Notes: generated by a model not told the origin, from the letters alone. Shown: positions 27,797 through 37,636, counted from the stretch's first letter. The stretch: 64,000 nucleotides of DNA from Oxalobacter vibrioformis (GCF_027118995.1 NZ_CP098242.1:930001-994000), one strand, 5' to 3'. Program-made: numbers and translations.

Positions 27797-28399
27797 TTAC
27801 AGCCTTTCGGCTTTTAATGCCTCCAAAACAGCCGGGCGCAAGTTCACGCGCGCCTGGAAAGCCTGTAATGACGGCCATTTCGCCAGATCGAGCCCGACAA
27901 AATCAGCATATCTTGTCACGGTAAAAAGATAGGCATCCGCCACAGAAAAAGTGTCGCCCAGCAAAAAAGCGGTTTGGGAAAGCTGGGACTCCACGACATC
28001 ATAGTAGCGGTTAAGATTGCCCCGGAAAATCTCCTTGCATGGGTCCGGCATGGCCGGATTAAAAAACGGGGTGTAATTTTTATGCAGCTCGGTTGCAATC
28101 AGGTTCAGCCATTCCATCAGGCGATAACGCTGCATGTTTCCCGGCTCAGGCGCAAGCTTCCTGCCCGGTGCCTGATCAGCCACATACTGAAGAACGGCGG
28201 CACCTTCTGTGAGCACCTGTCCGTTATCAAGCTGTAATACTGGAACAGCCCCCTTGGCACTGACCTGATAAAAATCCTTGCCGGATTCGGTCTTTTTTTC
28301 ACGCAGGTCCACCTTTTCCATGTCAAAAGCCAGCCCGGCCTCACGCAATGCAATATGAGTAGCCAGTGAACTTGCGCCTGGTGTGTAGTACAGTTTCAT
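27797..28399 (-). CDS. glutathione S-transferase, beta-class like, with Ser in place of Cys10
   Basis: A 200-residue GST: thioredoxin-like N-terminal domain (MKLYYTPGASSLATHIALRE) and an all-helical C-terminal domain. Bacterial beta-class enzymes use Cys10 and His106; here residue 10 is Ser while His106 is kept in ELHKNYTPFF. The glutathione-binding motif GAVPVLQL and QVLTEGAAVLQYVAD are intact. The Ser substitution probably changes the chemistry towards classical Ser-type GST function. Full length, single gene. Confidence 0.92.
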   Translation of the reverse strand: MKLYYTPGASSLATHIALREAGLAFDMEKVDLREKKTESGKDFYQVSAKGAVPVLQLDNGQVLTEGAAVLQYVADQAPGRKLAPEPGNMQRYRLMEWLNLIATELHKNYTPFFNPAMPDPCKEIFRGNLNRYYDVVESQLSQTAFLLGDTFSVADAYLFTVTRYADFVGLDLAKWPSLQAFQARVNLRPAVLEALKAERL

Positions 28400-28671
28400 T
28401 GCCTCTTCCTTTCTTATGGTTGATGAAATGCCACCGTCTGCTTTAACTGATTATAGGGGCTATCCGCCGAAATGCCGTATCTTTCCCGTTGTTTTGTCCA
28501 ATCTATCCGAACACAACAGTTATTGATACAATGCGGATTCGTCCATTTAGTTTGCCTAAAAGTACAAATGGACGACCAAGCAATTCCGGGATACCCCCTG
28601 TTACTGATATCCCGTCAGGCCGTTTTTATTTTCATCAGCATTTCTTGTTTAATCAGGTTGGGAGACCTTTT

Positions 28672-29523
28672 ATGAAACGAATCATGTATCTTTTTGCCGT
28701 GATCATATCCGGCGCACTGGTTTTATCCGGTTGTGAAAGCACAACATCTGGTGGGGTAACAGGCTCTTCGCGCAGTCAGCTTCTGCTGATTTCTTCCGAA
28801 GACGTCAATGCCGGCTCTGCCAAGGCATACAAGCAGGAAATGGACAAGGCACGTGCGGCCAATGCGCTGAACACCAATGCCACCTATACCAGGCGTGTCA
28901 ATGCCATTGCCAAGCGTCTGATCGCACAGGTTGGCGTATTCCGCCCGGAAGCAAAAAACTGGAAGTGGGAAGTCAATGTTGTCAACAGCAAAACGGTCAA
29001 TGCCTATTGTATGCCCGGCGGTAAAATTGCTGTTTATACCGGCATTATTTCCGAGCTGAACCTGACGGATGACGAACTGGCAGCGGTTATCGGCCACGAA
29101 ATGGCCCACGCCCTTCGCGAGCACAGCCGTGAGCAGATTTCGCAGGAAATTGCAAAACAGCAGGCCCTCTCCATTGGCGGCGCCCTGCTTGGCGCAGGCT
29201 CAACCACACAGGATCTGGCCAATGTCGCCAGTCAGTACGTACTCACTCTGCCGTTTTCCCGCACCATGGAAGCCGAATCAGACGTGATCGGCATGGAACT
29301 GATGGCACGTGCCGGCTACAATCCGGAAGGCGCAATCAGCATCTGGCGCAAAATGAGTGCCCTCTCCGGCGGTAATGAGCCATCTGAGTTCACCTCAACC
29401 CATCCGTCAGACAAGACCCGTATTGCCAACCTGGAAAAAGAACTGCCCAAGGTAATGCCGCTTTACGAAGCAGCCAAAGGCAAGGGCGCATCCAAAACGG
29501 CAGCAAAGAAAAGCCGCAAGTAA
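28672..29523 (+). CDS. M48-family metalloprotease, lipoprotein
   Basis: A 283-residue periplasmic zinc protease of the LoiP/YcaL type. Lipobox LSGC places the lipid on Cys21. The zinc motif is His142-Glu143-Met-Ala-His146 (GHEMAHALREH), with the third ligand in MEAESDVIGMEL. Such proteases help quality control of outer-membrane proteins. ATG 28672 has GGGAG upstream and starts the signal peptide; the longer frame from 28489 has neither. The C-terminus is Lys/Ala-rich. Confidence 0.93.
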   Translation: MKRIMYLFAVIISGALVLSGCESTTSGGVTGSSRSQLLLISSEDVNAGSAKAYKQEMDKARAANALNTNATYTRRVNAIAKRLIAQVGVFRPEAKNWKWEVNVVNSKTVNAYCMPGGKIAVYTGIISELNLTDDELAAVIGHEMAHALREHSREQISQEIAKQQALSIGGALLGAGSTTQDLANVASQYVLTLPFSRTMEAESDVIGMELMARAGYNPEGAISIWRKMSALSGGNEPSEFTSTHPSDKTRIANLEKELPKVMPLYEAAKGKGASKTAAKKSRK

Positions 29524-29555
29524 TCCGTATCCAGGCTGGGCCACAGCCTGAAATG

Positions 29556-29599
29556 AAAAACCCTGCAGTATTCGCTCAAGGCGATTGCAGGGTTTTTTT
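29556..29599. terminator. bidirectional terminator between the M48 gene and glnS
   Basis: AAAAACCCTGCA / TGCAGGGTTTTT with an 18-base loop and a T7 run. Confidence 0.9.
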
Positions 29600-29632
29600 A
29601 TGACGAAAGAATTCAAAAGCCAATCGGCAATG

Positions 29633-31390
29633 TTATTTACCACCCCATGAATCCCGCAGGGTCACAATCCGGTTGAAAACCGGCTTGCCTGGTGTGGAAT
29701 CCTCGCGATCAGCAATAAAATAACCATGCCGCTCGAACTGGAAACGATCTTCAGGCAAGGCGGTTACCAGACCGGGTTCGAGATATGCCGTAATGACCGC
29801 TTTGGCATTGGGATTTAACGCTTCCCTGAAATCCCGGCCACCGGCATCCGGATGCGGATCAGAAAAGAGCCGGTCAAAAAGACGCACTTCCGCCTGAAAG
29901 GCATGATGGGCGCTGACCCAGTGAATATTGCCTTTCACCTTGTAATTGGCACTGCCTGGTGTTCCGCTCTTGCTGTCCGGAAAATAGGTGCAATGCACCG
30001 CCGTCACATTACCATTTTCATCAGTATCGGCATGTGTGCATTCCACCACATAGCCATAACGCAATCGCACCCGATTGCCCGGGAAAAGACGGAAGTAACC
30101 TTTCACGGGGTCTTCCATAAAATCTTCCCGTTCTATCCACAGCTCCTTGCTGATAGGGAACTGGCGTTCGCCACGCTCCGGATAATGGGGATGAAGCGGT
30201 GCCGAGCACATGTCTTTCAGATTTTCCGGAAAGTTATCGATAACCAGCTTCAGTGGATTGAGTACCGCCACGGCGCGGGGGGCCTTGGGGTCAAGATCAT
30301 CTCTCAAGCTGGCTTCCAGCGTTGCCATGTCGATCCAGCCATCGGATTTGGCCACACCAATCCGTTCGCAGAAAAGCTGGATGGACTCCGGTGTATATCC
30401 GCGCCTGCGCAAACCGACAATCGTCGGCATACGCGGATCATCCCATCCCTCAACCACGCCCTCTTCCACAAGCTGGATCAGCCGACGTTTGCTCATGATG
30501 GAGTAAGTCATGTTCAGGCGGGCAAATTCATACTGGTGCGGCAATGGCCTGGCAAGAAAACCGCCGATTATCCGTCCATCCGGCAAGGTGACCGTTTCTG
30601 TCAGACGCGCTAAAACCCAGTCATAAAACGGGCGGTGATCCTGGAATTCCAGTGTACAGATCGAATGGGTGATATTTTCCAGTGCATCGGAAATCGGATG
30701 CGTGTAATCGTACATGGGATAAATGCACCAGCGCTCTCCCGTGCGATGATGGTGCGCATGCCGTATCCGGTAAATCACCGGGTCCCGCATATTCATGTTG
30801 GGAGACGCCATATCGATTTTGGCTCTTAACACCAGCGCACCATCCGGGAACTCCCCGTTTTTCATGCGACGGAAAAGATCCAGCGACTCTGCTGCCGGAC
30901 GATCCCGGTAAGGCGATTTTTTGCCGGGCTCGGAGAAACTGCCTCGTGTTGCGGCAATTTCCTCCGCTGTCTGACTATCCACATAGGCATGCCCTGCCTC
31001 AATGAGATACTCTGCCATCAGGTAGAGCGTATCAAAATAATCACTCGCATAATTCAGGTAATCCGTGTCATTGTGTTCCCACGAAAACCCCAGCCATTTC
31101 ACACTGTCAATAATGGTATCGACAAATTCCTGGTTTTCCCGTGTCGGGTTGGTATCATCAAAACGCAGGTGACAGCGGCCACTATAATCCCGGGCCAGTC
31201 CGAAATTCAGGCAGATGGACTTGGCATGTCCGATATGAAGATATCCATTGGGCTCTGGCGGAAAGCGGGTAATCACATCAGGCATGCCCTGCCGCCTGTA
31301 GGTTCCCTTTTTATTGTCCTGCTCAATAATCGCCCGCAGAAAATTCGAATTCGAGGGTTCCGAAGGGCTGTTTTTATTGTCGTTGCTCAT
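29633..31390 (-). CDS. glnS: glutaminyl-tRNA synthetase
   Basis: A 585-residue class I synthetase that charges tRNA-Gln. The HIGH motif is in FPPEPNGYLHIGHAKSI and the KMSKS equivalent in YSIMSKRRL. RFDDTNPTRE and the C-terminal anticodon-binding barrels are present. Its presence means glutamine is charged directly, though GatCAB may still serve asparagine. Convergent with the M48 gene over a shared terminator. Confidence 0.98.
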   Translation of the reverse strand: MSNDNKNSPSEPSNSNFLRAIIEQDNKKGTYRRQGMPDVITRFPPEPNGYLHIGHAKSICLNFGLARDYSGRCHLRFDDTNPTRENQEFVDTIIDSVKWLGFSWEHNDTDYLNYASDYFDTLYLMAEYLIEAGHAYVDSQTAEEIAATRGSFSEPGKKSPYRDRPAAESLDLFRRMKNGEFPDGALVLRAKIDMASPNMNMRDPVIYRIRHAHHHRTGERWCIYPMYDYTHPISDALENITHSICTLEFQDHRPFYDWVLARLTETVTLPDGRIIGGFLARPLPHQYEFARLNMTYSIMSKRRLIQLVEEGVVEGWDDPRMPTIVGLRRRGYTPESIQLFCERIGVAKSDGWIDMATLEASLRDDLDPKAPRAVAVLNPLKLVIDNFPENLKDMCSAPLHPHYPERGERQFPISKELWIEREDFMEDPVKGYFRLFPGNRVRLRYGYVVECTHADTDENGNVTAVHCTYFPDSKSGTPGSANYKVKGNIHWVSAHHAFQAEVRLFDRLFSDPHPDAGGRDFREALNPNAKAVITAYLEPGLVTALPEDRFQFERHGYFIADREDSTPGKPVFNRIVTLRDSWGGK

Positions 31391-31546
31391 GTCCTGCCTA
31401 TAAAAAAATTATCGGCATCATTGTACCGTAGCGTACGCCCTGCCGCACAGGCGAATCCTATTTTCCTTTATCCGGATTCCCTGCATTTGATATAAAATAG
31501 ACAACATGTGTCCCGCTCGTATCCATTCATTTTTCATGGCCAGACA

Positions 31547-32191
31547 ATGATCCGTATTGTTATTGCAGATGACCACACTATCATGCGTGAAGGCCTGAAA
31601 CGCATTTTTGAAGGGGTGGATGATATCCGGGTGGCAGGAGAAGCCGTTGATGGCTCCAGTACACTTGCCAAAGTAAAAGAAGGCGGATTTGAGGTACTGC
31701 TGCTTGATCTTTCCATGCCGGGCCGCAATGGAATCGAGCTCATCCGCCAGATCAGAACGGAGGCGCCAAAGCTGCCCATTCTGGTTCTCACCATGTATGA
31801 GGAAGAGCAGTATGCCGTTCGCGCGATCCGTGCCGGCGCTTTGGGATACCTCACAAAAGAAAGTGCCGGTACACAGCTTGTGAATGCCATCCGCCGCGTT
31901 GCCTCGTGGCGGCCCTATATCAGCATGGAAGTTGCGGAACAGCTGGCGCTCAATATGATTGCGCCGGAAAACGAACAGCCCCACACGCTGCTGTCAAACC
32001 GGGAATTCGAGGTTTTCACCATGCTGGCGGCAGGCAGGACCATTACCGAGATTGCAGGCCAGCTCCATCTGAGCGTCAAGACCATCAGCACCCATAAAAC
32101 GCGCATTCTTCATAAAATGCAGATGAGCACACTCTCTGCAATCGTGCAATATGCCATTATGCATAATCTGCTCACGCCCATAGAGGCATAA
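31547..32191 (+). CDS. orphan NarL/LuxR-family response regulator
   Basis: A 214-residue two-domain regulator. The receiver domain (about 1-120) has acidic pair Asp8-Asp9, phosphoacceptor Asp54 (LLLDLSMPG), Thr in LVLTMYEEEQ and Lys in GYLTKESA. The GerE/LuxR HTH (about 145-205) contains LSNREFEVFTMLAAGRT and LSVKTISTHKTRIL. This layout matches UvrY/GacA-like regulators. No histidine kinase gene is adjacent: neighbours are glnS and plsY, so its partner is elsewhere. ATG 31547 fits the conserved MIRIVIADDH opening. Confidence 0.92.
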   Translation: MIRIVIADDHTIMREGLKRIFEGVDDIRVAGEAVDGSSTLAKVKEGGFEVLLLDLSMPGRNGIELIRQIRTEAPKLPILVLTMYEEEQYAVRAIRAGALGYLTKESAGTQLVNAIRRVASWRPYISMEVAEQLALNMIAPENEQPHTLLSNREFEVFTMLAAGRTITEIAGQLHLSVKTISTHKTRILHKMQMSTLSAIVQYAIMHNLLTPIEA

Positions 32192-32198
32192 AACGGTA

Positions 32199-32804
32199 TC
32201 AGGTCTTTTTGCTGCCGATCTTGCTTTCTTTTCCCCTGGCCAGGTTACCAATATTCTGTACATGCCTGCTAAGCAGCAGAAAGCTCATGACAACAATCGC
32301 AATAAACTGGACATCAAATCCGGTCATCAGGCCATAGTACAGTGGTGCCAGAATGGCAGCGACGATAGCTGACAGGGATGAATAGCGCCAGATAAAGGCA
32401 ACCAGCAGCCATGTCAGAAGCACCATCAACCCAAGTAGCGGGCTGATTCCCAGAAGTACCCCCAATGCGGTGGCAACACCTTTCCCTCCCTGGAAACGGG
32501 AAAAAACCGGCCAGAGGTGTCCGACAAACACCGCAATACTGCCACCGGCTATCGCCATGCTGCCCAGCCCCCACTGTGCGCCATACTGCATGCCCAGCCA
32601 CACGACAATCCAGCCCTTTGCGGCATCGCCAATCAGGGTAAAAAGGGCTGCTTTTTTATTGCCGCTGCGAAGCACATTGGTCGCGCCCGGATTGCCGGAG
32701 CCATATGTGCGGGGATCAGCCAGCCCGAAGAGCTTGCTGGAAACCAGGGCAAATGAGATGGATCCAATCAGATAAGCGGCAATAAGATAGATGGCTGTAT
32801 TCAT
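32199..32804 (-). CDS. plsY: acyl-phosphate:glycerol-3-phosphate acyltransferase
   Basis: A 201-residue inner-membrane enzyme making lysophosphatidate, the first step of phospholipid synthesis. Five membrane helices; conserved GSGNPGATNVLR, GGKGVATALGVLLG and the second loop FVGHLWPVFSRF are all present. ATG 32804 starts the first helix; an in-frame ATG 20 codons upstream adds a polar leader unlike the family. Confidence 0.96.
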   Translation of the reverse strand: MNTAIYLIAAYLIGSISFALVSSKLFGLADPRTYGSGNPGATNVLRSGNKKAALFTLIGDAAKGWIVVWLGMQYGAQWGLGSMAIAGGSIAVFVGHLWPVFSRFQGGKGVATALGVLLGISPLLGLMVLLTWLLVAFIWRYSSLSAIVAAILAPLYYGLMTGFDVQFIAIVVMSFLLLSRHVQNIGNLARGKESKIGSKKT

Positions 32805-32904
32805 TATTCCAGTCAGAAATTTGTCATCGTGTCCCGAGTTCGCCTGTATGATGAGGCCATGCAAAACATTCCCGGAACATCATTTTATTTGCGAAACGAA
32901 TATT

Positions 32905-33861
32905 ATGCAGCATGAAATCCGACTGGCGAGCTTTAATGTTCGCAATCTTGCCCTGCCGGGGCTGCTCTACTATGAAAACATGCCGCCCTATTCCCCGGCG
33001 GAATATGACATGAAAACAACATGGATTGCCGGCCAACTGGACCAGAGCAATGCTGATGTCATCGGGCTGCAGGAAATCTTTTCGCCAGAAGCTGTCGCAA
33101 CTATTCTGGCAAAAACCCAGCATTATAAAAATGCGCATTACATCACGGTAGAAACCGGATCAGAAAGCCTGCCGCAAAGCCCGAATGTTGCCCTGGTTTC
33201 CCGTTTCCCGATTGTCGGCTCTCCCGTCTTTCACCATATCCTGCCGGATCAGTTGAAAGTGGCTCTGCCTGGTGACATGACAGAGATAAAGCATTTTTCA
33301 CGTCCGGTTCTGCATGTCACCCTCCGTCTCCCGGCAAATATCGATGCCCATATTCTGCTTGCGCACCTGAAATCCAAAATACCGGATTACCCCGAAAATG
33401 CCAATCCCGATGCGTGCCTGATGCCTGAACTCGGCTCATTGCGTTCCCTGATCCGGCGAGGAACCGATGCACTTGGCATTCGGCATCTGCTCATCCATCT
33501 GCGCACCTTAAGCAACGCCCCGGTGATTGTCATGGGCGACTTCAATGATTTTGCGTTAGCCACCTCCACGCAAATTATCATGGGTGAGCCGCAAAACATG
33601 GCGGTATCCCTGCCCAATCAGCTTCATAACTGTTTTGAAATCCAGCGCGGCCTTTCATTTGAGGAAAAAAACAGCCCGTTTATCCGGGGAAGCGATATGC
33701 CCCGGATTGATCACATTCTGGTGACAGAAGAATTTACCGCCCAATCCCGCTTCAGGCTGGGTAGAGTCAAGAACGCCAGATATTTCAGCAGCCATTTTGG
33801 CAAAGACCGTCCCGAAATTTCCGACCACGGGCTCCTGATGGTCACTCTCGAACTGAGATAA
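32905..33861 (+). CDS. endonuclease/exonuclease/phosphatase-family protein
   Basis: A 318-residue EEP-fold protein: LASFNVRNLALPG with Asn, catalytic Glu in DVIGLQEIFS, Asp/Asn in VMGDFNDFALA and the terminal His in ISDHGLLMV. The fold covers nucleases, phosphodiesterases and phosphatases; substrate unknown. No signal peptide. ATG 32905 gives the usual short lead to strand 1. A second EEP protein lies at 44604. Confidence 0.82.
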   Translation: MQHEIRLASFNVRNLALPGLLYYENMPPYSPAEYDMKTTWIAGQLDQSNADVIGLQEIFSPEAVATILAKTQHYKNAHYITVETGSESLPQSPNVALVSRFPIVGSPVFHHILPDQLKVALPGDMTEIKHFSRPVLHVTLRLPANIDAHILLAHLKSKIPDYPENANPDACLMPELGSLRSLIRRGTDALGIRHLLIHLRTLSNAPVIVMGDFNDFALATSTQIIMGEPQNMAVSLPNQLHNCFEIQRGLSFEEKNSPFIRGSDMPRIDHILVTEEFTAQSRFRLGRVKNARYFSSHFGKDRPEISDHGLLMVTLELR

Positions 33862-33916
33862 TCTCCTGCCCCATATTGAAGCATGACATGTGATAGCGAG
33901 TACTTACATCACCCTG

Positions 33917-34840
33917 TCATTTTGTGCCGCGGGGATGATGGTCCGCATGCAATTGCTTTAAGCGTTCGCGGGCGACATGCGTATAAATCTGTGTAGTTGA
34001 AATATCCGCATGCCCCAAAAGAAGCTGTACCACCCGTAAATCCGCACCATGATTCAGGAGATGCGTGGCAAAAGCATGCCGCAGGGTATGCGGTGACAAA
34101 GGGGTATGAATATCTGCCTGCATGGCATATTTCCTGATCAGGATCCAGAACATCTGCCGTGTCATGGCGCCGCCACGGGCTGTCACAAAAAGCGCATCGG
34201 ACATCTGTCCGTTCAGTATCTGTGGACGCGCTTCTTTCAGGTAGCGATTGATCCAGACGCGCGCTTCCTGGCCAAATGGAATCAGCCTCGTTTTCCCCCC
34301 TTTGCCGATAATCCGCAAAACCCCCTCATTCATGCCCAATTCAACCGATTTAAGCAAAACCAGTTCGGAGACGCGCAACCCGCTGGCATACATCAGCTCA
34401 ATCATGGTGCGGTCACGCAGGCCGAGCGGCGTATTCACATCCGGCGCAGCCAAAAGCGCCTCGACCTGGGATTCCGAAAGCGTTTTGGGAAAACGTTCGG
34501 GCTGTTTGGCGGATTTGAGCTTCAGGCAGGGGTCACTTGTTATCCGGTTCTGCCTTAACAAGAGCTGATAAAAACGTTTCAAGACCGTCAGACGCCGGTT
34601 GGCCGAAGTCGCTTTCGTCTCGGTATGCCGCGCCGCAAAATAGGCGCTCATATTTTCCGGGGTGGCATGGAGCATATCCATACCGGGATGCGTCCCCTCA
34701 AGCCAACGCGCAAACTGCTGCAAATCCCGCCGGTAAGCCTCCATCGTGTTTTTGGCCAGCCCATCCTCAAGCCACAGCGTGTCACAGAACTCATCAATCT
34801 GAGACTGATTCAGAGAGCTGATCCCTTTTTTTTCCGGCAT
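33917..34840 (-). CDS. xerD: tyrosine recombinase XerD
   Basis: A 307-residue site-specific recombinase that, with XerC, resolves chromosome dimers at dif under FtsK control. The SAM-like N-terminal domain and the catalytic set are visible: Arg in YASGLRVSEL, Lys in GKGGKTRLIP, His/Arg in LSPHTLRHAFATHLL, His in LLLGHADISTTQIYTHV with the nucleophile Tyr. The ATG at 34840 is preferred to the TTG at 34846. The ogt stop lies just inside, so ogt and xerD are coupled. Confidence 0.95.
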   Translation of the reverse strand: MPEKKGISSLNQSQIDEFCDTLWLEDGLAKNTMEAYRRDLQQFARWLEGTHPGMDMLHATPENMSAYFAARHTETKATSANRRLTVLKRFYQLLLRQNRITSDPCLKLKSAKQPERFPKTLSESQVEALLAAPDVNTPLGLRDRTMIELMYASGLRVSELVLLKSVELGMNEGVLRIIGKGGKTRLIPFGQEARVWINRYLKEARPQILNGQMSDALFVTARGGAMTRQMFWILIRKYAMQADIHTPLSPHTLRHAFATHLLNHGADLRVVQLLLGHADISTTQIYTHVARERLKQLHADHHPRGTK

Positions 34841-34842
34841 AT

Positions 34843-35352
34843 TCAATTCGTCAAAACACCTTCATGCCTGAGCAGCCAGCGCTTGATATTAAGAAAAGCG
34901 CTATCTGAAGCCGTCTCTCCTGAAAAACCGCCGATCCCGTTGGCCGCCACAATACGATGACAAGGGTAGTATAAAATCAGCGGATTAATCGCACAGGCAC
35001 CGCCAACCGCCCTGGCAGCGGACTGTATGCGCTTGGCCACCTCGCCGTAGGTACGGGTCTGCCCCACCGGGATATTTCTCATCTCCTGCCACACCCGCCA
35101 CTGAAAATCTGTTCCTGTTCTCGCCACCGGAAAATCCAGGGTAAAAGCTGAATCAGCCAGATAAGCCGCCAGCTGGCGACTGACCTCTCCGGCAAACTTG
35201 TCCATAGCGGTTTTTTCACCAATATATCCCGGCAAAAATGATAGTCGGCTGACTTTCTCACCATCTGAAACAAAACCCACTGCGCCAAATGGCGCTGAAA
35301 CAATGGCAGAAAAACTGTCGGGGTTCACTATGTGGTCACTCTCTTTTTTCAT
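34843..35352 (-). CDS. ogt: methylated-DNA--protein-cysteine methyltransferase
   Basis: An approximately 169-residue suicide repair protein removing alkyl groups from O6-methylguanine. The acceptor cysteine lies in LYYPCHRIVAANG; the HTH (TYGEVAKRIQSAARAVGGA) and the RVW helix (WRVWQEMRNIPVG) are standard. ATG 35352 is chosen over one 16 codons earlier because the earlier leader is Arg/Pro-rich and unlike the family. Confidence 0.94.
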   Translation of the reverse strand: MKKESDHIVNPDSFSAIVSAPFGAVGFVSDGEKVSRLSFLPGYIGEKTAMDKFAGEVSRQLAAYLADSAFTLDFPVARTGTDFQWRVWQEMRNIPVGQTRTYGEVAKRIQSAARAVGGACAINPLILYYPCHRIVAANGIGGFSGETASDSAFLNIKRWLLRHEGVLTN

Positions 35353-35654
35353 CCTCAAATTCCCAGGAGTACGCTTGCCCGGAACCAGGCGCACTCGCAA
35401 TCAAATAACATGTCATCCCCTTTTCTGAATCATAACAGCTTGGAGAACAGGCATTGCATTCTGCAAAAAAAACCTTTCTTCACAAAAAACAACATTTTTT
35501 TTAATAAAACCACAAAAAATCAATTGCTTGGATTACAATTTAAAACAAAAATGATAAAAGTTATGGCAAAATTCACCTAAAATGCTAATGTTGCCGGGAA
35601 GCAAGCCGTAAAAGAAGGAAGAGCTTTAACCCCACAACCGAAGCGAGTGATGCA
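35353..35654. other. AT-rich intergenic region between ogt and tsaE
   Basis: About 300 bases between divergent genes. 35455-35580 is very A/T-rich with A8 and T8 tracts, likely holding the tsaE-amiC promoter. No gene or RNA was recognised. Confidence 0.5.
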
Positions 35655-36140
35655 ATGCGGCAGAAAACAGTTTACCTAAATAGTGAAGCAGAAACCCTGG
35701 CACTGGGCGCTTCGCTTTCCCGTGCGCTCAAACCGGGAATGAAGATTTACCTGTACGGCGATCTGGGGTCCGGAAAAACCACCCTGGTCCGTGCGATACT
35801 GAAAACGGCAGGCCATGAGGACAGTGTCAAAAGCCCGACGTATGCCCTGGCAGAACACTATACGATCCCTCTTGACGGCAATCCGGTGGAATTGATGCAT
35901 TTTGATCTTTTCAGGCTGGAAAACCCGGAAGAATTCATAGAAGCGGGCTTTGCCGAACACTTTGACAGCGATACGATCTGTATTGTCGAATGGCCGGAAA
36001 AAGCCGCCGGCGTTCTGCCACCAGCGGATATTGAAGGTATTTTCCTGATTATCGGCATGGGCAGAAAACTGAAGCTGTACGGTAAAACCGATATCGGTGC
36101 CGAAGCGATTGGCAAAATCTGTGTTGAAATGCATGAGTAA
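35655..36140 (+). CDS. tsaE: tRNA threonylcarbamoyl ATPase TsaE
   Basis: A 161-residue ATPase needed with TsaB/TsaD for the tRNA t6A modification. Walker A is GDLGSGKTTLVR; SPTYALAEHY and the Walker B-like MHFDLFRLENPEEF follow, and VEWPEKA is the family's late motif. amiC starts 16 bases downstream, the usual tsaE-amiC order in proteobacteria. Confidence 0.96.
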   Translation: MRQKTVYLNSEAETLALGASLSRALKPGMKIYLYGDLGSGKTTLVRAILKTAGHEDSVKSPTYALAEHYTIPLDGNPVELMHFDLFRLENPEEFIEAGFAEHFDSDTICIVEWPEKAAGVLPPADIEGIFLIIGMGRKLKLYGKTDIGAEAIGKICVEMHE

Positions 36141-36156
36141 TGGAATAAACGCGTAA

Positions 36157-37449
36157 ATGATTCGTGACCATCACAACCTGCTAAAGAAGATAACGGGCGT
36201 TTTTTTCTCCCTTGTTCTCTCATTTGCCGTGGTACTGCCCGCCTGGGGGGCAAAGGTCCTGGCGGTGCGTGTCTGGCCGGCGCAGGATTACACCCGTATT
36301 ACGCTTGAACACGATGGCGAGATCAAGACCTCACACTTCACGTTGAATAATCCTGACCGGCTGGTGGTCGAAATTGAGGGGATTGATCTCAACCCGGCAC
36401 TTAAAGAGCTCGTGGCCAAAATCCAGACGGATGATCCTTATGTCAAACAGGCACGGGTTGGTCAGACCAAACCAAACGTCGTCCGAATTGTTTTTGATTT
36501 GAGAGAAGCAGTCAAACCGCAGGTGTTCACCCTCAAGCCTGTCGATAAATATCAGCACCGTCTGGTTCTGGATTTATACCCGACAGCGCCTGTCGATCCG
36601 ATTGCCGCCTTGATCCGGAGTAGCGAAGCCAATAACAAGACCCGAAAACAACCCGCTCCTGTCGTAGAAGAAAAAACGGAATCCGCGCCAAAAGCCGTCG
36701 CATCAAAACCGGAAAAAAATACGGATAAAATACAGCTTAACCGGATGGTTACTGTGGTTTTAGACCCCGGACACGGGGGGGAAGACCCGGGCGCTATCGG
36801 CCATCGTGGCAGCCGCGAAAAAGATGTGGTGCTTTCCATTGCCCGCCGTCTCAAGACACGCATAGAACAGGAGCCAAACATGCGGGTTGTCATGACCCGA
36901 AATGGCGATTATTTTGTGCCATTACACGTCCGCGTGGAAAAGGCGCGCCAGGCACAGGCAGACCTTTTTATTTCCATTCATGCTGATGCGTTTATCGAGC
37001 CACGTGCCAACGGCTCTTCTGTTTTTGTTCTCTCTGAAAAAGGGGCCTCCTCCACAACAGCCAAATGGCTGGCGAAAAAGGAAAACGATGCTGACCTGAT
37101 CGGCGGCGTCAATATCAAAAATCACAATCGCCAACTCGCCAGCGTCCTACTGGATCTGTCCACGACAGCCCAGATCAAGGACAGCTTAAAACTTGGCAGC
37201 GCGGTACTGAATGAAATCGGCGGTATCAATCGCCTGCACAAGTCCCACGTTGAACAGGCCGGGTTTGCCGTACTCAAGGCGCCGGATATACCCAGCATCC
37301 TGGTGGAAACCGCTTTTATTTCCAATCCGGAAGAAGAAGCGAAGCTTAACGATGGCGGACACCAGGAAAAAATTGCTGATGCCATCATGAATGGCGTCAG
37401 AAAATACTTCGCAAAAAATCCGCCCAAAACCCGGAACAAGATGATGTAA
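36157..37449 (+). CDS. amiC: N-acetylmuramoyl-L-alanine amidase AmiC
   Basis: A 430-residue periplasmic zinc amidase that splits septal peptidoglycan at division. A signal peptide (about 1-34) is followed by an AMIN localisation domain (about 38-145), a Lys/Glu/Pro-rich linker and an Amidase_3 domain (about 200-420). Zinc ligands are visible: His in VLDPGHGGEDPG, Glu in RGSREKDVVL and His in ISIHADAF; the catalytic Glu is in LVETAFISNPEEE. The activator (NlpD-type) is not in the window. Confidence 0.95.
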   Translation: MIRDHHNLLKKITGVFFSLVLSFAVVLPAWGAKVLAVRVWPAQDYTRITLEHDGEIKTSHFTLNNPDRLVVEIEGIDLNPALKELVAKIQTDDPYVKQARVGQTKPNVVRIVFDLREAVKPQVFTLKPVDKYQHRLVLDLYPTAPVDPIAALIRSSEANNKTRKQPAPVVEEKTESAPKAVASKPEKNTDKIQLNRMVTVVLDPGHGGEDPGAIGHRGSREKDVVLSIARRLKTRIEQEPNMRVVMTRNGDYFVPLHVRVEKARQAQADLFISIHADAFIEPRANGSSVFVLSEKGASSTTAKWLAKKENDADLIGGVNIKNHNRQLASVLLDLSTTAQIKDSLKLGSAVLNEIGGINRLHKSHVEQAGFAVLKAPDIPSILVETAFISNPEEEAKLNDGGHQEKIADAIMNGVRKYFAKNPPKTRNKMM

Positions 37450-37546
37450 CCCTCCATCATCGATCTTTTGATCAGATCGCCGCGAGGACTTCAATTAAGG
37501 TAGAATAGCGCATCATAACGGACTCAACGTCCCGTTTATACCCGAA

Positions 37547-37622
37547 GCGCTCGTAGCTCAATGGATAGAGTACTGCCCTCCGAAGGCAGGGGTTGCTGGT
37601 TCGATCCCAGCCGAGCGCGCCA
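37547..37622 (+). tRNA. tRNA-Arg (CCG)
   Basis: A 76-base cloverleaf with encoded CCA. Acceptor GCGCTCG pairs with CGAGCGC. The anticodon loop CTCCGAA gives CCG, arginine. A T-arm with GGTTCGATCC is present. Confidence 0.97.
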
Positions 37623-37636
37623 AATCACTGAAAAAC

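Noticed and set aside
29852..30613. 253-codon ORF antisense to glnS
   Set aside because: Antisense to a fully conserved synthetase; composition is typical of a shadow frame.
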